From NCBI RefSeq assembly GCF_036850765.1, contig NC_089501.1:16344997-16408996 (forward strand): DNA of 64,000 bases. Direction: 5' to 3'. Position numbers and translations under genes: made by a program. How positions within the stretch are numbered: the first letter of the stretch is position 1; every line of letters begins with the position of its first letter. This DNA is from Saccopteryx bilineata (Eukaryota > Chordata > Mammalia > Chiroptera > Emballonuridae). Below are positions 13,115-24,679 of the stretch, in pieces. A model generated the notes under the pieces. The model saw only the letters and a program-made list of their open reading frames with translations. It made no database searches and was not told the origin of the DNA.

Positions 13115-15140
13115 AGTCCTGACACCTTTTGTTATATGTGTGGCTGTTACATACTTCAACATCAAAGGCACAATATTTCATCATTTGTGACACGTGCATA
13201 TATTGCCTATTTTCAAGTTCCCCTTGGTAATCAAGACAAGAACTGGGCTCCTCATATTGTGTGTTGTAATTGTGAGGAAAGGCTTCCTCACAAAAGGAAA
13301 ATGCTAAGGAATGCCTTTTGGTATTCCCATGGTTTGGCGTGAACCTAAGGACCTCAGCAGTGACTGTAATTTCTGTTCGATCCATACAAAGGGCATTGGG
13401 AAGAAAAAACAGCATATAATCATATATCCTAATATTCCTTCAGCAATACGACCTATCCCACACTCTGAGACACTCCCAGTTCCAGTTTTCAATGGTTTTA
13501 TTTCTTCTAAGGACGGAGAAAGTGAACATGGTGATCAAGTGTATTTTGATAAGATGCATGAGGAAATGGTTGTAGAAACTGAAAGGTCTTCTTCTGATGC
13601 CAAGCAGTCATTAACCCCTCACCAGTTTAGCCAACCTGAATTGAATGACTTAGTAAGAAAGACATAAAATTGTCCTCAACTTTCTGAAGTATGAGGAGCA
13701 TAACTGAATCATTTGTGTGGATCTTAAGATGGTAAATTTCTTGCTAGGACAACAGAGAGTTTTCACGAAGTATCCTTGCTTTCTGTGTTTGTGGGACAGC
13801 TGAGCTGGAAGAAACACTGGACACAGAAAGAGTGGCTAAAACGTGAAGCTCTAGAAGGAGGGATGCAAAATACTGTGAATGAACCTGTAGTTAATCGAGA
13901 CAGGATCATTTTCACCCTACTTCACATCAAACTTGGCTTAATGAAGTAGCTTGTTCAGGCTTTGAATAGAGAAAATGAATGCTTTCAACATATTATTTCT
14001 GCTCTTCCTGCCTTGTCTTTCAAGAAGATAAAAAATGTGTATTCAATGTACCTCAAATTCGAACTCTCATATGTGATGAAAACTTTGCCAGGAAGATGAA
14101 TAAGGAGAAGAAAGCAGCATGGCAGTCTTTTGTGGCAGTTACAAAGATCTTCCTTGGCAACAAAAAGTAGAAAACTATGAACTTCTGAATCAAAGGATAC
14201 TGTTGGCTTTCTGCAACATTGGATGTAACATGAGCGTTAAGATTCACTTCGTGGTCATTGGGACTTGGATATGAGCTGCAAAGTATAGAATGGTGACAAC
14301 TCCAGTGCCATGTGGACTTTTCGTGGATGTGGACTTTTCCTGGTCTTCTGCTCCCTGTGACAGCTCCTAACAGACTGAACTGTGGTTGGGTTGCATTTTT
14401 CAGGGATTTGGCATGGTGATGGGGCCAACTTGGACTTGGTGAACATGTTGAGGACACTACTCTTTTATGGATTCTTGCTGTATTGGCCAAGAGTTTGCTT
14501 AAAGGCTATTAATCACTGTAAAAAAATAGAAGACTGGATAAAAAAGATGGGGCACATATACACCATGGTATACTATTCAGTGAGAAGAAATGATGACATC
14601 GGATCACTTACAGCAGAATGGTGGAATCTTGATAACATTATGCAGAGTGAAATAAGTGAATCAGAAAAAAACAAGAACTGCAGGATTCCATACATTGGTG
14701 GGACATAAAAATGAGACTAAGAGACATGGACAGGAGTGTGGTGGTTACTGGGGGTGGGGGGAGGGAAGGTAGGAGAGGGGGAGGAGGAGGGGCACAAAGA
14801 AAACTGGATAGAGGGTGACGGAGGACGATCTCTCTTTGGGTGATGGGTATGCAACAGAACTAAATGACAAGATAACCTGGAAATGTTTTCTTTGAATATA
14901 TGTACCCTGATTTATTGATGTCACCCCATTAAAATAAAAATTTATTTATTAAAAAAAAAAAGATTCACTTCGTGAACAGTCACCTGGATAAATTTCTCGA
15001 AAATCTTGGAGCTGTTAGTGATGAGCAGACTACTGTGGGAGCATCAAATGAGATTGTCCTCAACAAGTACACAAACGCAAGAGCTACAAATGCAAATTTT
15101 TGCCTCAATAGAATTTAAATAAGTTTTGCATAAATTTTAT
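13115..15140 (+). pseudogene. Decayed gene of an uncharacterised Cys-rich protein family, interrupted by a retro-insertion
   Basis: Three CxxC pairs lie in the N-terminal part (in FCYMCG near 13120, CCNCEE near 13263, DCNFC near 13360). Conserved-looking blocks follow in order: NISSFV, WAPHIVC, PMVWREPKD, QPELNDLV (near 13630), CFLCLWDS (near 13765-13790), LHIKLGLMK (near 13930), FLGNKK (near 14150), then SHLDKF and ENLG after the insertion (near 14980). I recognise this block order, from memory, as an uncharacterised family seen in scattered arthropods, cnidarians and fishes; no function is known to me. The copy has a frameshift near 13330, stops at 13665 and near 13700, an apparent internal deletion between about 13665 and 13690, a smaller deletion near 15020, and the insertion 14254-14959. 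No inverted-repeat ends are visible. Whether it came from a transposon or was a retrocopied gene is open. Confidence 0.65.
14254..14959 (+). mobile_element. Chimeric retro-insertion: unidentified 5' module plus L1 3' end
   Basis: Flanked by a perfect 15-bp duplication AAGATTCACTTCGTG (14239-14253 and 14960-14974); removing the insert restores the reading frame of the host pseudogene. The 3' part (about 14525-14959) is the C-terminus of L1 ORF2 (ending YIGGT at about 14706), an L1 3' UTR with a G-rich purine tract (14745-14797) and a poly-A tail. The 5' part (14254 to about 14520) is not L1 that I can recognise on either strand. See findings. Confidence 0.85.
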
Positions 15141-15479
15141 GATTAAAATAAGTGTCTTAATATGTTCTATTTTGAAATTGTAGACAAATTCTGATGCAAT
15201 CATATCTTTTAGTTTATTATTGTATTGACTGCATTATAAAAATTATTATATTTTCACAAAGATGATACCCAAGAAGACATTCTACTTCATTATGTTAAAC
15301 TAAATGTTGAAAATTTTACAATAAGATGAATACCTAAAATCTTGAATTGCAAAAAAAAAACCCTGTAGATTACAGAAAAACACTAATGTCAAATTTGAGA
15401 TCAGCACACTCAAATTAGGTAAGAACAAGTGTTTTTGTGAATGTAACAAAAATTTTGTTCCCCAGTGTTAATAATGACT

Positions 15480-16700
15480 TTTTAGATATGATACAAAAGA
15501 CATGATCTATAAAAAAAAATAATTGAGTATCTCAAATTTATTTAAAATTAAAAACTTTTGCTCTGTGATAAATCCCATCAGGGGAATTAGAAGACAAGCC
15601 ACAGGCTGGGAGAAAATATTTGCAAAGCATATACTTGTTAAAGGACTGTTATTCAAAATATACAAAGAACTCTTAAAACTGAACAATAAGAAAACTAGCA
15701 AACTGATTTAAACCAAAAAACAGGCCAAAGACCTTAATGTGCACCTTACCAAAGAAGATGTACATATGAAAAATAAACATATGAAAATATGTTTGACTCA
15801 TGTTAAGACAGTAATGTGATGCCACTACGAATCTATTAAAATGGCAAAATCCAAACCTCTGACAATACCAACTGTTGGAAAGGATGTGAAGCAACAAAAC
15901 ATTTTATTCATTACTGGTTGGAATGCAAAATGGAACAACCTTTTTGAAGGGCAATTTGGTTATTTCTTAGAAATTAAACATACTCTTACCATATGATTTA
16001 GCAATCACACTCCTTGATACTTGCCAAAATTAGTTGGAATCTTACATCCAAACAAAAATCTACACATGATGTTTGTAACAACCTCATTCTCAATTGCCTA
16101 AACTTCAAATCAACCAAGATTTATAATTGCCAAACTTGGAAGTAACTTTAGTAGGTGAGTGGGTAAATAAATTGTGGTGAATTTAGATAATAAATTATTA
16201 TTCAATGCAAAAAAAGAAATGATCTATCACACAATGAAAAGACAGGGAGGGACCATAAGTTCATATTTCTGTAAGAAAGAAATCAATCTGAAAATGCTAC
16301 ATATTATATGATTCCAACTATCTGACATTCTGGGAAAGGCAAAACTATAGACAGCAGACCATTGACTGCCAGAGGTCTGGGCTGATGGAAGGATGGATAG
16401 AGAAGAGCACAGAGGATTTTGGAGGCAGAGAAACTATTTTGTATGATACTACAATAGTAGATGCAGTATTGTTTATTTGTCAAATCCATAGATTGTGGAA
16501 CACTAAGAGTAAACCCTAATGTACACTGTGGACATTGGGTGACCATGATGTGTCAATGTAGAGTCATCAATTGTAGCAAAAGTGTACCACTCTGGTGCAG
16601 GATATTGATGGTTGGGAGGTTGTATGTGTGTAGTGGGAAACAGGGTACTTCCTCATTTTGCTGTGGCCTCAAACTTTGTAAAAAATAAAGTCAGTTAGAA
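15480..16700 (+). mobile_element. Ancient L1 ORF2 C-terminal region and 3' UTR, sense
   Basis: ORF2 landmarks are visible although shifted: AAGACAAGCCACAGGCTGGG near 15590, ATATACAAAGAACTC near 15657 and CATATGAAAATATG near 15778. The 3' UTR region near 16440-16690 ends in GTAAAAAATAAAG. More diverged than L1-A and L1-B, and it begins just after the Cys-rich pseudogene remnant. Confidence 0.7.
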
Positions 16701-17001
16701 AATAAACAAATATGTAATTGACTATTTAAAAAAGAATCAAGTGATTTGGATTTATAATATATGTAAAAATAAAATATATATCAGCAATATCATAAAGAAT
16801 GCAAGGGAGAAATGAAACTGTTCTCTAATAAAGGTCTCAGTTTATATGAAGTAATACATTATTTTAAGGTAGGTTGCGACAGTTAAAAATGTAAGTTGTA
16901 AACCTTAGATCAGCTATTTACAAAATAAAAGATATATAGCTAGTAAATAACCAAGAAAAATAGAATGTTAAGTAGATAGTTAATCTACAAAAAAATTATA
17001 A

Positions 17002-17199
17002 GCCTGACTTGTGGTGGCGCAGTGGATAAAGCGTTGACCTGGAAATGCTGAGGTCTCCGGTTGGAAACCCTGGGCTTGCCTGGTCAAGGCACATATGGGA
17101 GTTGATGCTTCCTGCTCCTCCCCCATCTCTCTCTCTCTGTTTCTCTCTCTCCTCTCTAAAAATGAATAAATAAAATTTTGAAAAAAAATAAAATAAATT
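17002..17199 (+). mobile_element. tRNA-derived SINE, class A
   Basis: Class A head and tail. Flanked by a 13-bp duplication AAAAAAATTATAA at 16989-17001 and 17200-17212. Confidence 0.9.
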
Positions 17200-17407
17200 A
17201 AAAAAATTATAAAAGAGGAAAAAAACAAAAATAAAAACAGAAAACAGATGGGACAAACAGGAAACAAGGGTTGAGACAGTAGATGGTGCAAAGATAATTA
17301 TAAAACATTAAATATCAGTGATTGGGTACAAATGTCTCAGACACAAAAATATACTAAGCACAAGAGAAAAAAATGATAAATTGGATTTCATTAAAATCAA
17401 TAGCTTC

Positions 17408-17611
17408 GCCTGACCTGTGGTGGCGCAGTGGATAAAGCGTCGACCTGGAAATGCTGAGGTTGCCGGTTCGAAACCCTGGGCTTGCCTGGTCAAGGTACAT
17501 ATGGGAGTTGATACTTCCAGCTCCTCCCCCCCCCCTCTGTCTCTCCTCTCTCTCTCTGTCTCTCCCTCTCCTCTCTAAAATGAATAAATAAATAAAAATA
17601 AAAATAAAAAT
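17408..17611 (+). mobile_element. tRNA-derived SINE, class A
   Basis: Well-preserved class A copy. Perfect 14-bp duplication AAATCAATAGCTTC at 17394-17407 and 17612-17625. It lies about 200 bp from another class A copy in the same orientation, but the distinct duplications show two separate insertions. Confidence 0.93.
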
Positions 17612-17829
17612 AAATCAATAGCTTCTGTTTTTCAAAAGCCAAGTTAGACTTTAGTCCCTGAGAAAATATTTACAATACATTTTTTTGGACAAATGCCTTA
17701 TATTTGGAACACATATAATACTCAGAAAATCAACCTTTACTAATCAATTTAACTGTTATAACAAATGATACCCATATTTCAGTGGCTTACTACATTTAAT
17801 GTTAGTTTCCAGCTTATTTTACACATTAA

Positions 17830-18716
17830 GTGCAGGTGTATTAGTTAGAGTTCTCCAGAGAAACAGAATCTATAGGAGATTATACAGATACATAGATAAA
17901 TATAAATATACTAGATATAGAAGTGTAGGTATATATTTATTTATTATAAGAAATTTGGGCCCTGGCCGGTTGGCTCAGCGGTAGAGTGTCAGCCTGGCGT
18001 GTGGGGCACCTGGGTTCGATTCCCGGCCAGGGCACATAGGAGAAGCGCCCATTTGCTTCTCCACCCCCCCCCCCTGTCTCTCTCTTCCCCTCCCGCAGCC
18101 AAGGCTCCATTGGAGCAAAGATGGCCCGGGCGCTGGGGATGGCTCCTTGGCCTCTGCCCCAGGCGCTAGACTGGCTCTGGTCGCGGCAGAGCGACACCCC
18201 AGAGGGGCAGAGCATCGCCCCCTGGTGGGCGTGCCGGGTGGATCCCGGTCAGGCGCATGCAGGAGTCTGTCTGACTGTCTCTCCTCGTTTCCAGCTTCAG
18301 AAAAATACAAAAAAGGAAAAAAAAAAAAAGAAATTTGCTTGTGATTATGGAGGGTGACACACATATCTGCATTCAGCAAGCTGGAGAGCTGATGGTAATA
18401 GCGTCAGTCTAAAGGCCTGCAGGTTTAAGACCCAGCAAGAGCCGATGTTTAAGTTCAAGTCCAAAGGTAGTCAAGCAGGAGGAAATTCCCTCTTAAGCGA
18501 GGTTGAGTCTTTTTTGTTCTATTCAGTTCTTCAACTGATTAGATGGGCCCCAACCCATTAAGAGATGGAAATCTACTTTACTGAACCTATTGTTTCAAAT
18601 GTTAATCTCATCTTCAAACACCCTCACAGACATGCTTTGAATAACATTTAACCAAATGCCTGGGTCTACCATAGCCCAGTCAATTTGACACATAAAATTA
18701 GCTATCACATAAGGCA
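17830..18716 (-). repeat. Ancient mammalian interspersed repeat (probably LTR-type), split by a SINE
   Basis: 17830-17957 and 18338-18716 together resemble a common old mammalian repeat, read in complement: landmarks TTAGAGTTCTCCAGAGAAAC (17844) and CAATTTGACACATAAAATTA (18681). I cannot name the family with certainty. The class C SINE at 17958-18327 splits it. Confidence 0.5.
17958..18327 (+). mobile_element. tRNA-derived SINE, class C
   Basis: VES-like SINE of about 370 bp. The tRNA head is GGTTGGCTCAGCGGTAGAG with B box GGTTCGATTCCCGG; the GC-rich body contains CTTCTCCACCCC, GCAGCCAAGGCTCC and CCAGCTTCAGAAAAA, then an A tail. Duplication AAGAAATTTG at 17948-17957 and 18328-18337. Confidence 0.93.
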
Positions 18717-20307
18717 TCAGCAACTCTGCTCTTGTGTATATTTTTTTATTCTGGGATCCACACAAAAGGAGCAGGACCTTCTGAGACTTGATAATATTGA
18801 AGCAGAGGAAAAAGAAAGAACTGGTAAAACCACACAATCTCTGATAAAGCTTTGCTTTGAATAATGGCCACTCTTTTCAGATTTTATTGACAAAATAAGT
18901 CACATGGTTAAGCTGGTGTAAATTGGTGAAAGAGTATACTTACATCACAGGAATATACTGCAAGTCACATGAAAGCGAATGATAATAAATAATTCTGCTG
19001 TGAACTCAGTAAGACAAACTATCCCATAATTTTTAAATCTAAACTAGATTAAAAAACTACCTCAGTGTTAAGTGAAATTTATCTAGTTTATTAATTTGTG
19101 TGAATTGGACAAAGGGCTGAAATAATAACAATACATTGATCAAAAATAATTTATTGGCAAAAAAATTATGGCATCATTTAGAACATAAAATAGAATTGTA
19201 AAAGGTACAAAAATATGGTCCTTGACTCATTTTTCATTGCTGTTTTCACATGATTTGCTATTATATTAATAAATGCTATAATGTGCTCTAATTCTGATGA
19301 CAAGATAGCATGTTCATTAACCATAGTACTATTGCTTTTTATATTTATTGCTATTATATTAATAAATGCTATAATGTGCTCTAATTCTGATGACAAGATA
19401 GCAAGTTCATTAACTGTAGTACTATTGCTTGTTACTAATGGAAGCACTCTCACTAGATCTAGTTTATCTGAGTTAATTCTATCCCACTATCTTTATCTCT
19501 GGAATACATTCAGACTGATATATTTTGGAAAATGTTATATTAGGTCCACTTCCAATGCATGTTGACTGAGTTAGCTATAAATTTTCACATTCCACTTTTA
19601 TAAACAGAAAATGTGTGACAGAGACAACTCAATATTTTTCTTCACTACTTCTTTTTTACCTTTAGGACAATAGAATTCTTCAAACACTCGGATTCACACA
19701 CATACACACACAGAGAGACACACACAGAGACAGTTTTAGGTTTGCAAAACATGACTTTTGATTTTCCAGCTTCCTTTTGCAGAGGAATAATGGCCCTGTG
19801 ACTATGGAATTCAAGTAGAAGTGATATGTACTGTTGTCAGCCCAATGAATACTGATTTTCATCTAATTCTCTCTGACTATCTTCTCATTGTGTAGAAAAT
19901 GATGACTCTTTCAGTAACTAATGACATTGACCTGGAGAGAAAAATCAGAAAGTTAGCTAATAAGGATGACAGGACCTTCATACTAACCTGAGTCCCTAGG
20001 TATTCTTGTGGAGTAGACATGCCTATCTGTCCTGGACTGCTCACTTCTTCTGAATTATTATGAGAGAGACTAATAAAAAATATCTTTTATAGAAGCTGAG
20101 GCTACGTGTAACCAAGTCATAAACAGATGTGGAATCGGGTATTACATGTAGGATTTAAATTGGTTAATTGGTTAGAATCTACCAAATGATCAAGAGATAG
20201 TAGAGTGGATCTTGGAAACTGTCTGCCAATATGACCTTTCCTACCAGGTTTACTGGGTCTGTATGTCTCCTGACAGACTCTTGGTGGTCTAACTCAAGTC
20301 TAAATTA

Positions 20308-20308
<1 letters not shown>
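18717..20308. other. Intergenic sequence with a tandem duplication
   Basis: Apart from the duplication at 19254-19430, I recognise no gene or repeat. Short frames are without motifs. A short CA/GA-rich patch lies near 19697-19730. Confidence 0.5.
19254..19430. repeat. 93-bp tandem duplication
   Basis: The block TTGCTATTATATTAATAAAT and its following 64 bases (19254-19337) recurs at 19347-19430 with only a few differences, for example GCATGTTC versus GCAAGTTC. The offset is 93 bp. The copies differ by a few percent, so the duplication is not very recent. Confidence 0.9.

Positions 20309-20348
<40 letters not shown>
20309..20348. repeat. (CA)20 microsatellite
   Basis: An uninterrupted run of about 20 CA units, likely length-variable between individuals. 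Confidence 0.98.
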
Positions 20349-20350
<2 letters not shown>

Positions 20351-22160
20351 TTTAAAGAAGTACTCTCAAAATAAAATAATTGTATGTCAAAGGTTATATT
20401 TCTCTAAGTATAAAAGAGAAACCTGAATTAGTTTCTTCACCTTTTAGCCAAGACCTTGGCAGTTCAGATTGATATCTTTTGACTCTTAAAAAGGCTCTTG
20501 ACTTCAGATCTAATTTTCTCAAATTTCTCATTATTGTGCATGTGGTATATCAGTTGTTTGTACTATACGGCACTGGTAAAAAAGCAGAAATTCCTTAAAA
20601 TAAGAAACATGCTCTAGTTTGACAAGGCCAAGAACATCTGATTTTATCTTTAGCTGGGAAAGCTCATCCATGATTTCTAAACAAAGTTAGCATCCCAGCA
20701 TCCCATTTACCTCCCACGGAAGAGGGAAATTCTGCCCTTGAATTATTAGAGAATTTATTTCTCATGGTATTTCATCAGTGATTTTTAAACCAATTTATCT
20801 GTGTATTGATACTTCTTTCCCTTTGCCAACAATATCATTATTATTAAGAATAGAGGGTTATATTATCAGTTTCTGGGGAAAATATATTTGCTTTACTCTC
20901 CAAACCAGGAGCTGCTATTGCAACTTTCAAGTAAGATCCCAGGTAAGACTTTCACAGAAAGAATTCAAAATAGAAAGGGTAGGGGTAGAAAACTGTTTCA
21001 TCATTCCCAAAGTTTCTGTGACCTTTAAGGGAAATGAATGGCACTGACAGAAGTTGTAATGAACACTGGTTTCAGTGTTATGACATTTCTATTACCTCTT
21101 TGTTTGATAATTTCTCTCCACCGTGCTCAAATGATGTCTGTAGTTTGCAGTTTTCATTTTTCACCTTGTGATTTATCCAGCGTTATTGGGGACTCAGTCT
21201 GTTTACTGTAGCTGTGTTTTTATTATCCTTGTCTAAGGATGACTTTATGATTATGAGTTCCCTCTGAACCTGCTCTAAATTCTTTGTTGCTAGCATTCTA
21301 TAGCATTACTTTAACTCATAATGTCTTACAGTGCACTGCTGAATATACTGCTGTACAAACAGTACACAACTTATTTCTTTCCCTCCTCAGGTTTGAATTT
21401 GGCAATCAACTGTCTTGGGGAGTGGTTTACTCATTATACTAAATGAAGGAGATATAGATCCAATAACCAAATATGGCTGCTGAAAAAAATCACAGAAGCA
21501 GAAATATCACACATTCACAGTTTTTCTGTACTAGTAGCCTCTCAGAATTTTCATTTATTTTGTAAATGTAAGGATAAACCTGAAGGCTATCTTAAAATAG
21601 ATTCCACTACGGACACCTTAATGGGATATGAATGTGAAGCTGTCAAATTATGTTTACAAATAATGTTATATCCTAGACAATTTTATTTTAGGAATTTGTA
21701 CTTGTTGTTTTTTTTTTTCCTGTGCAAATTCTTAGCTTAAGCCAAGACATGTCAATAAAAATGCTGTGAAAATGTCTTATGGATATGAACACATTATCTG
21801 ATAAAAATTCTTTTGCAGCTATTTGCTCATGGCTGAAGATATAGATAGACCAAAGACCATTGAGAGGAAACATATCCTATGCATTTGAATTTCCCATCAT
21901 AACTGAGCACATATCCAATACATCAAAACAGCACAGTATAGATTTTTTTTTTTTAATCTGCAATTTTGTTATGATCAGTGAGGACTATGGTATAATGGAA
22001 ATAATTTTGACTTTAAAAGAACTGTTGTACAGACCTACTTGTCATCAGTCTACTGCCTGGAAAAAGGTCTGCTTATTTGGGATGTGCAGAGAGCTCTTTC
22101 AGACCATAATATCCTGGCCTCGGATATTCCTGACTACTTTCCTCAAATCTAGGAGTCTGC
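20349..22160. other. Intergenic sequence, nothing recognised
   Basis: No gene or clear repeat. This is one of the longer stretches without obvious transposon sequence, so it may hold older unique DNA. The frame at 20778-21047 has no recognisable motif. Confidence 0.5.
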
Positions 22161-22164
22161 CTAG

Positions 22165-22310
22165 TACTGTGTTTAAGAGCATATCCTTTGAGGTCAGATA
22201 GCTGATCAGAATTTAAATGCAAGCTCTGCCAAACTTTCTTGCTATGTATGAGTGTGGGGATAATAATGGTACCTGTATCACAGATATTGTGTAAAGGATT
22301 TAGCATTTTA
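22165..22310 (+). repeat. MIR SINE fragment
   Basis: Shows the MIR order: GTTTAAGAGCATATCCTTTG, GCAAGCTCTGCC, then TGGGGATAATAATGGTACC, with the middle part shortened. Old tRNA-derived mammalian repeat. Confidence 0.7.
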
Positions 22311-22654
22311 TTTAGATGAGAATTGATGGTACCTGGGAATTGCTTGCTTTTGGCAATAACATTGCTGGTCTAATAAATCAATACATTCCTGCTTCCCTTA
22401 TACCCTAGTACCCATCCATACTTATTTAAATACCATTGGAAGAATAATACTGCTTTATTTATACATTTGGGAATATTTTTTGTGCATGTAGCCGAAACTA
22501 TTCTTTGGACTTCAGAGATATATATCTATCTAATGGGCTACTTGATTTGTCCACTTGAAAATCAGAATTACCTTCCTGAATCTGAAACTTGGCTTATCTA
22601 GCTGCCTTTTTATCAACAGAAGAGAACTTTGTTGCCATTTAAATTAATGAAAAA

Positions 22655-23000
22655 GGCTCTGGCCAGTTGGCTCAGTATGTGGATGTCCTGGGTTTGATTC
22701 CCGGTCAGGGCACACAGGAGAAGTGACTATCTGCTTCTCCATCCCCCCTCTCTCTTTCCATCTCTTTCTTCCCCTCCTAAAACCATGGCTCTGTTGGAGC
22801 AGGTTAGCTGCTGGCTTTGAGGATGGTTCCATTGCCTCTCCTCAAGTGCTAAAATAGCTTTGTTGCAGAGCAACAGGCCCAGATGGGTAGATCATCGCAC
22901 CCTAGTTGGTTTGCCTGAAGTGTCCCAGTTGGGAAGCATGTGGGAGTCTGTCTTTCTGCCTCCCCACTTCTCACTTAAGAAAACAAAACAAAACAAAAAA
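22655..23000 (+). mobile_element. tRNA-derived SINE, class C, diverged
   Basis: Class C landmarks are present but decayed: GGCTCTGGCCAGTTGGCTCA, GATTCCCGGTCAGGGCAC and the tail near 22980-23000. Part of the head between A and B boxes is missing. No clear target duplication; older than the other class C copies. Confidence 0.85.
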
Positions 23001-23184
23001 CACCTCTATAGGTCACTGAGTGTTTACAAATATGCTGAGGACTTACAGTTTCTTATTTATTCTTAACTGTTTTTGAATGAAATTATTTTTTCTATTGCTA
23101 TCATATTTTGGATTAGTGTATATGGTTCATTTATTATTTTAATATGTCATTCTATGATCTTTTCCTTCCTTCAATAGTTCCTCT

Positions 23185-23310
23185 TTTTTAATTAAATTTT
23201 ATTGGGGTGACACTGGTTAACATAATTATACAGGTTTCAGGTGTCGAATGCTAAAACACATCTCTGTACACTGTGTGGCGTGTTTATCCCAAGTCAAGTT
23301 TTTGCCATTA
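23185..23310 (-). mobile_element. L1 3'-end fragment, antisense
   Basis: The complement of an L1 3' UTR end: ATTTTATTGGGGTGACACTG at 23196, then AATTATACAGGTTTCAGG at 23223. The same signature occurs at 36600. Confidence 0.65.
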
Positions 23311-23769
23311 TGTAATCTTTAATTGATATACAATTCACCTCTTTATATTAACAGTAGCAGTTAATACATAAGTTATGTTGATTTTAATTGTGCCATTCAA
23401 GAATTTAGAAAGTTCAGTTTTACCCGTTTTTGTTTTCCAAATTTAAGAGCTCAAATTTTTCATTCTCTTCTTATAAGACAAACCTTTTCCATCCCCACTC
23501 ATGATTTTGGAAGTCTTTATTAAATATTTTTATGAATTCATTGTTTTTATCTCAGAATGTAGTGGAAATTCTTTTCCAGATATAGGTTTTTTTTTTTAGT
23601 AAAAGAATAAAGACAAAATATATGTTTCCCTTTGGTTCGCTTTGTTGTTTTAATGATATCTAACAGTTTGTATTTTTACTGAACTCAGCTCATTCTAAGA
23701 GAAATATAACACAGAAAAACCTATAGCCAAGCTTTCTCAATAGTATCTCCTGACTCACTGTTTTTAAAA

Positions 23770-24665
23770 ATCTATATATAATGGCTTTATTGAGATATAA
23801 TTCACAGTTTATACAAGTAACCCACCTAAGTGGTACAACTCTATGGTTCTTAGTATTATATATCCAGTTATGCAACTACCATGATAATCAAGTTCAGAAC
23901 ATTTTTGCCACCACCACAAAAATAAATCTTGCATCCTTTAGAAGTTATTTCCCACTTTATCCTCAAACCTCCCTCCCCAAGTTTTAGGCTACCATAATAA
24001 AATTGTGTCTAATTACTTCCTTATTCAGGAAATTTCATGTAAATGGACTTACACATTATACAGTCTTCTGTGACTGAGTTCTTTCAGTAGCTTGGTGTTT
24101 TCAAGTTCACTCATGTTTCAGCATGTATTAGTACTTCACATCTTCTTATTGCTGAATAATGTTCCACTGTATGACGATATCATGTTTTGTTTATTTATTT
24201 TCAGTAGATGAGTATTTGACTTGTTTCCACATTTTGGATATTATCAATAGTACTCCTATGCACATTCATGTACAAGTTTTGTATATTTATTCCTTTTAGA
24301 AATATATTTAGGAGTAAAATTGCTGAATATATAGTAACTCTATATCTAATCTTTTAAAGATTGTCAGCCTGTTTTCCAAAGTGGCAGCAACATTCTATAT
24401 AACTGTTAACAGTGTATAAGGGTTATAATTTTTCCACACTCTTGACAGCTCTTTTTCTTATGTCTCTTTTTGATAATAGCCATCTTTGAGGGTATGAAGA
24501 GGTTCCTCCTGTGGTTTTGATTTGCATTTCTCAGATGGCCAGTACAATTGAGCATCTCTTCATGTGCTTATTGACCATTTGTGTATCTTCCTTGGAGAAA
24601 TTTCTATTTAAATTCTGTGCCCATTTTTAAATTGGATTATTTGTCTTTTTACTGAATTTAAGATT
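23770..24665 (-). mobile_element. Ancient L1 3' region, antisense
   Basis: Complement of an L1M-type 3' UTR and ORF2 end: TGGCTTTATTGAGATATAAT at 23781, CATTTCTCAGATGGCCAG near 24524. Frames are closed on both strands. Confidence 0.65.
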
Positions 24666-24679
24666 TTTTTTTACATAAT

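Noticed and set aside
17394..17625. The two class A SINEs at 17002 and 17408 as a segmental duplication
   Set aside because: Each has its own distinct target duplication, so they inserted independently.
17998..18035. tRNA-like A and B boxes as possible tRNA genes
   Set aside because: The boxes belong to SINE heads followed by long non-tRNA bodies, target duplications and A tails; no complete 72-nt cloverleaf stands alone.
18121..18357. Apparent proline- and tryptophan-rich small proteins
   Set aside because: Class C SINE body sequence.
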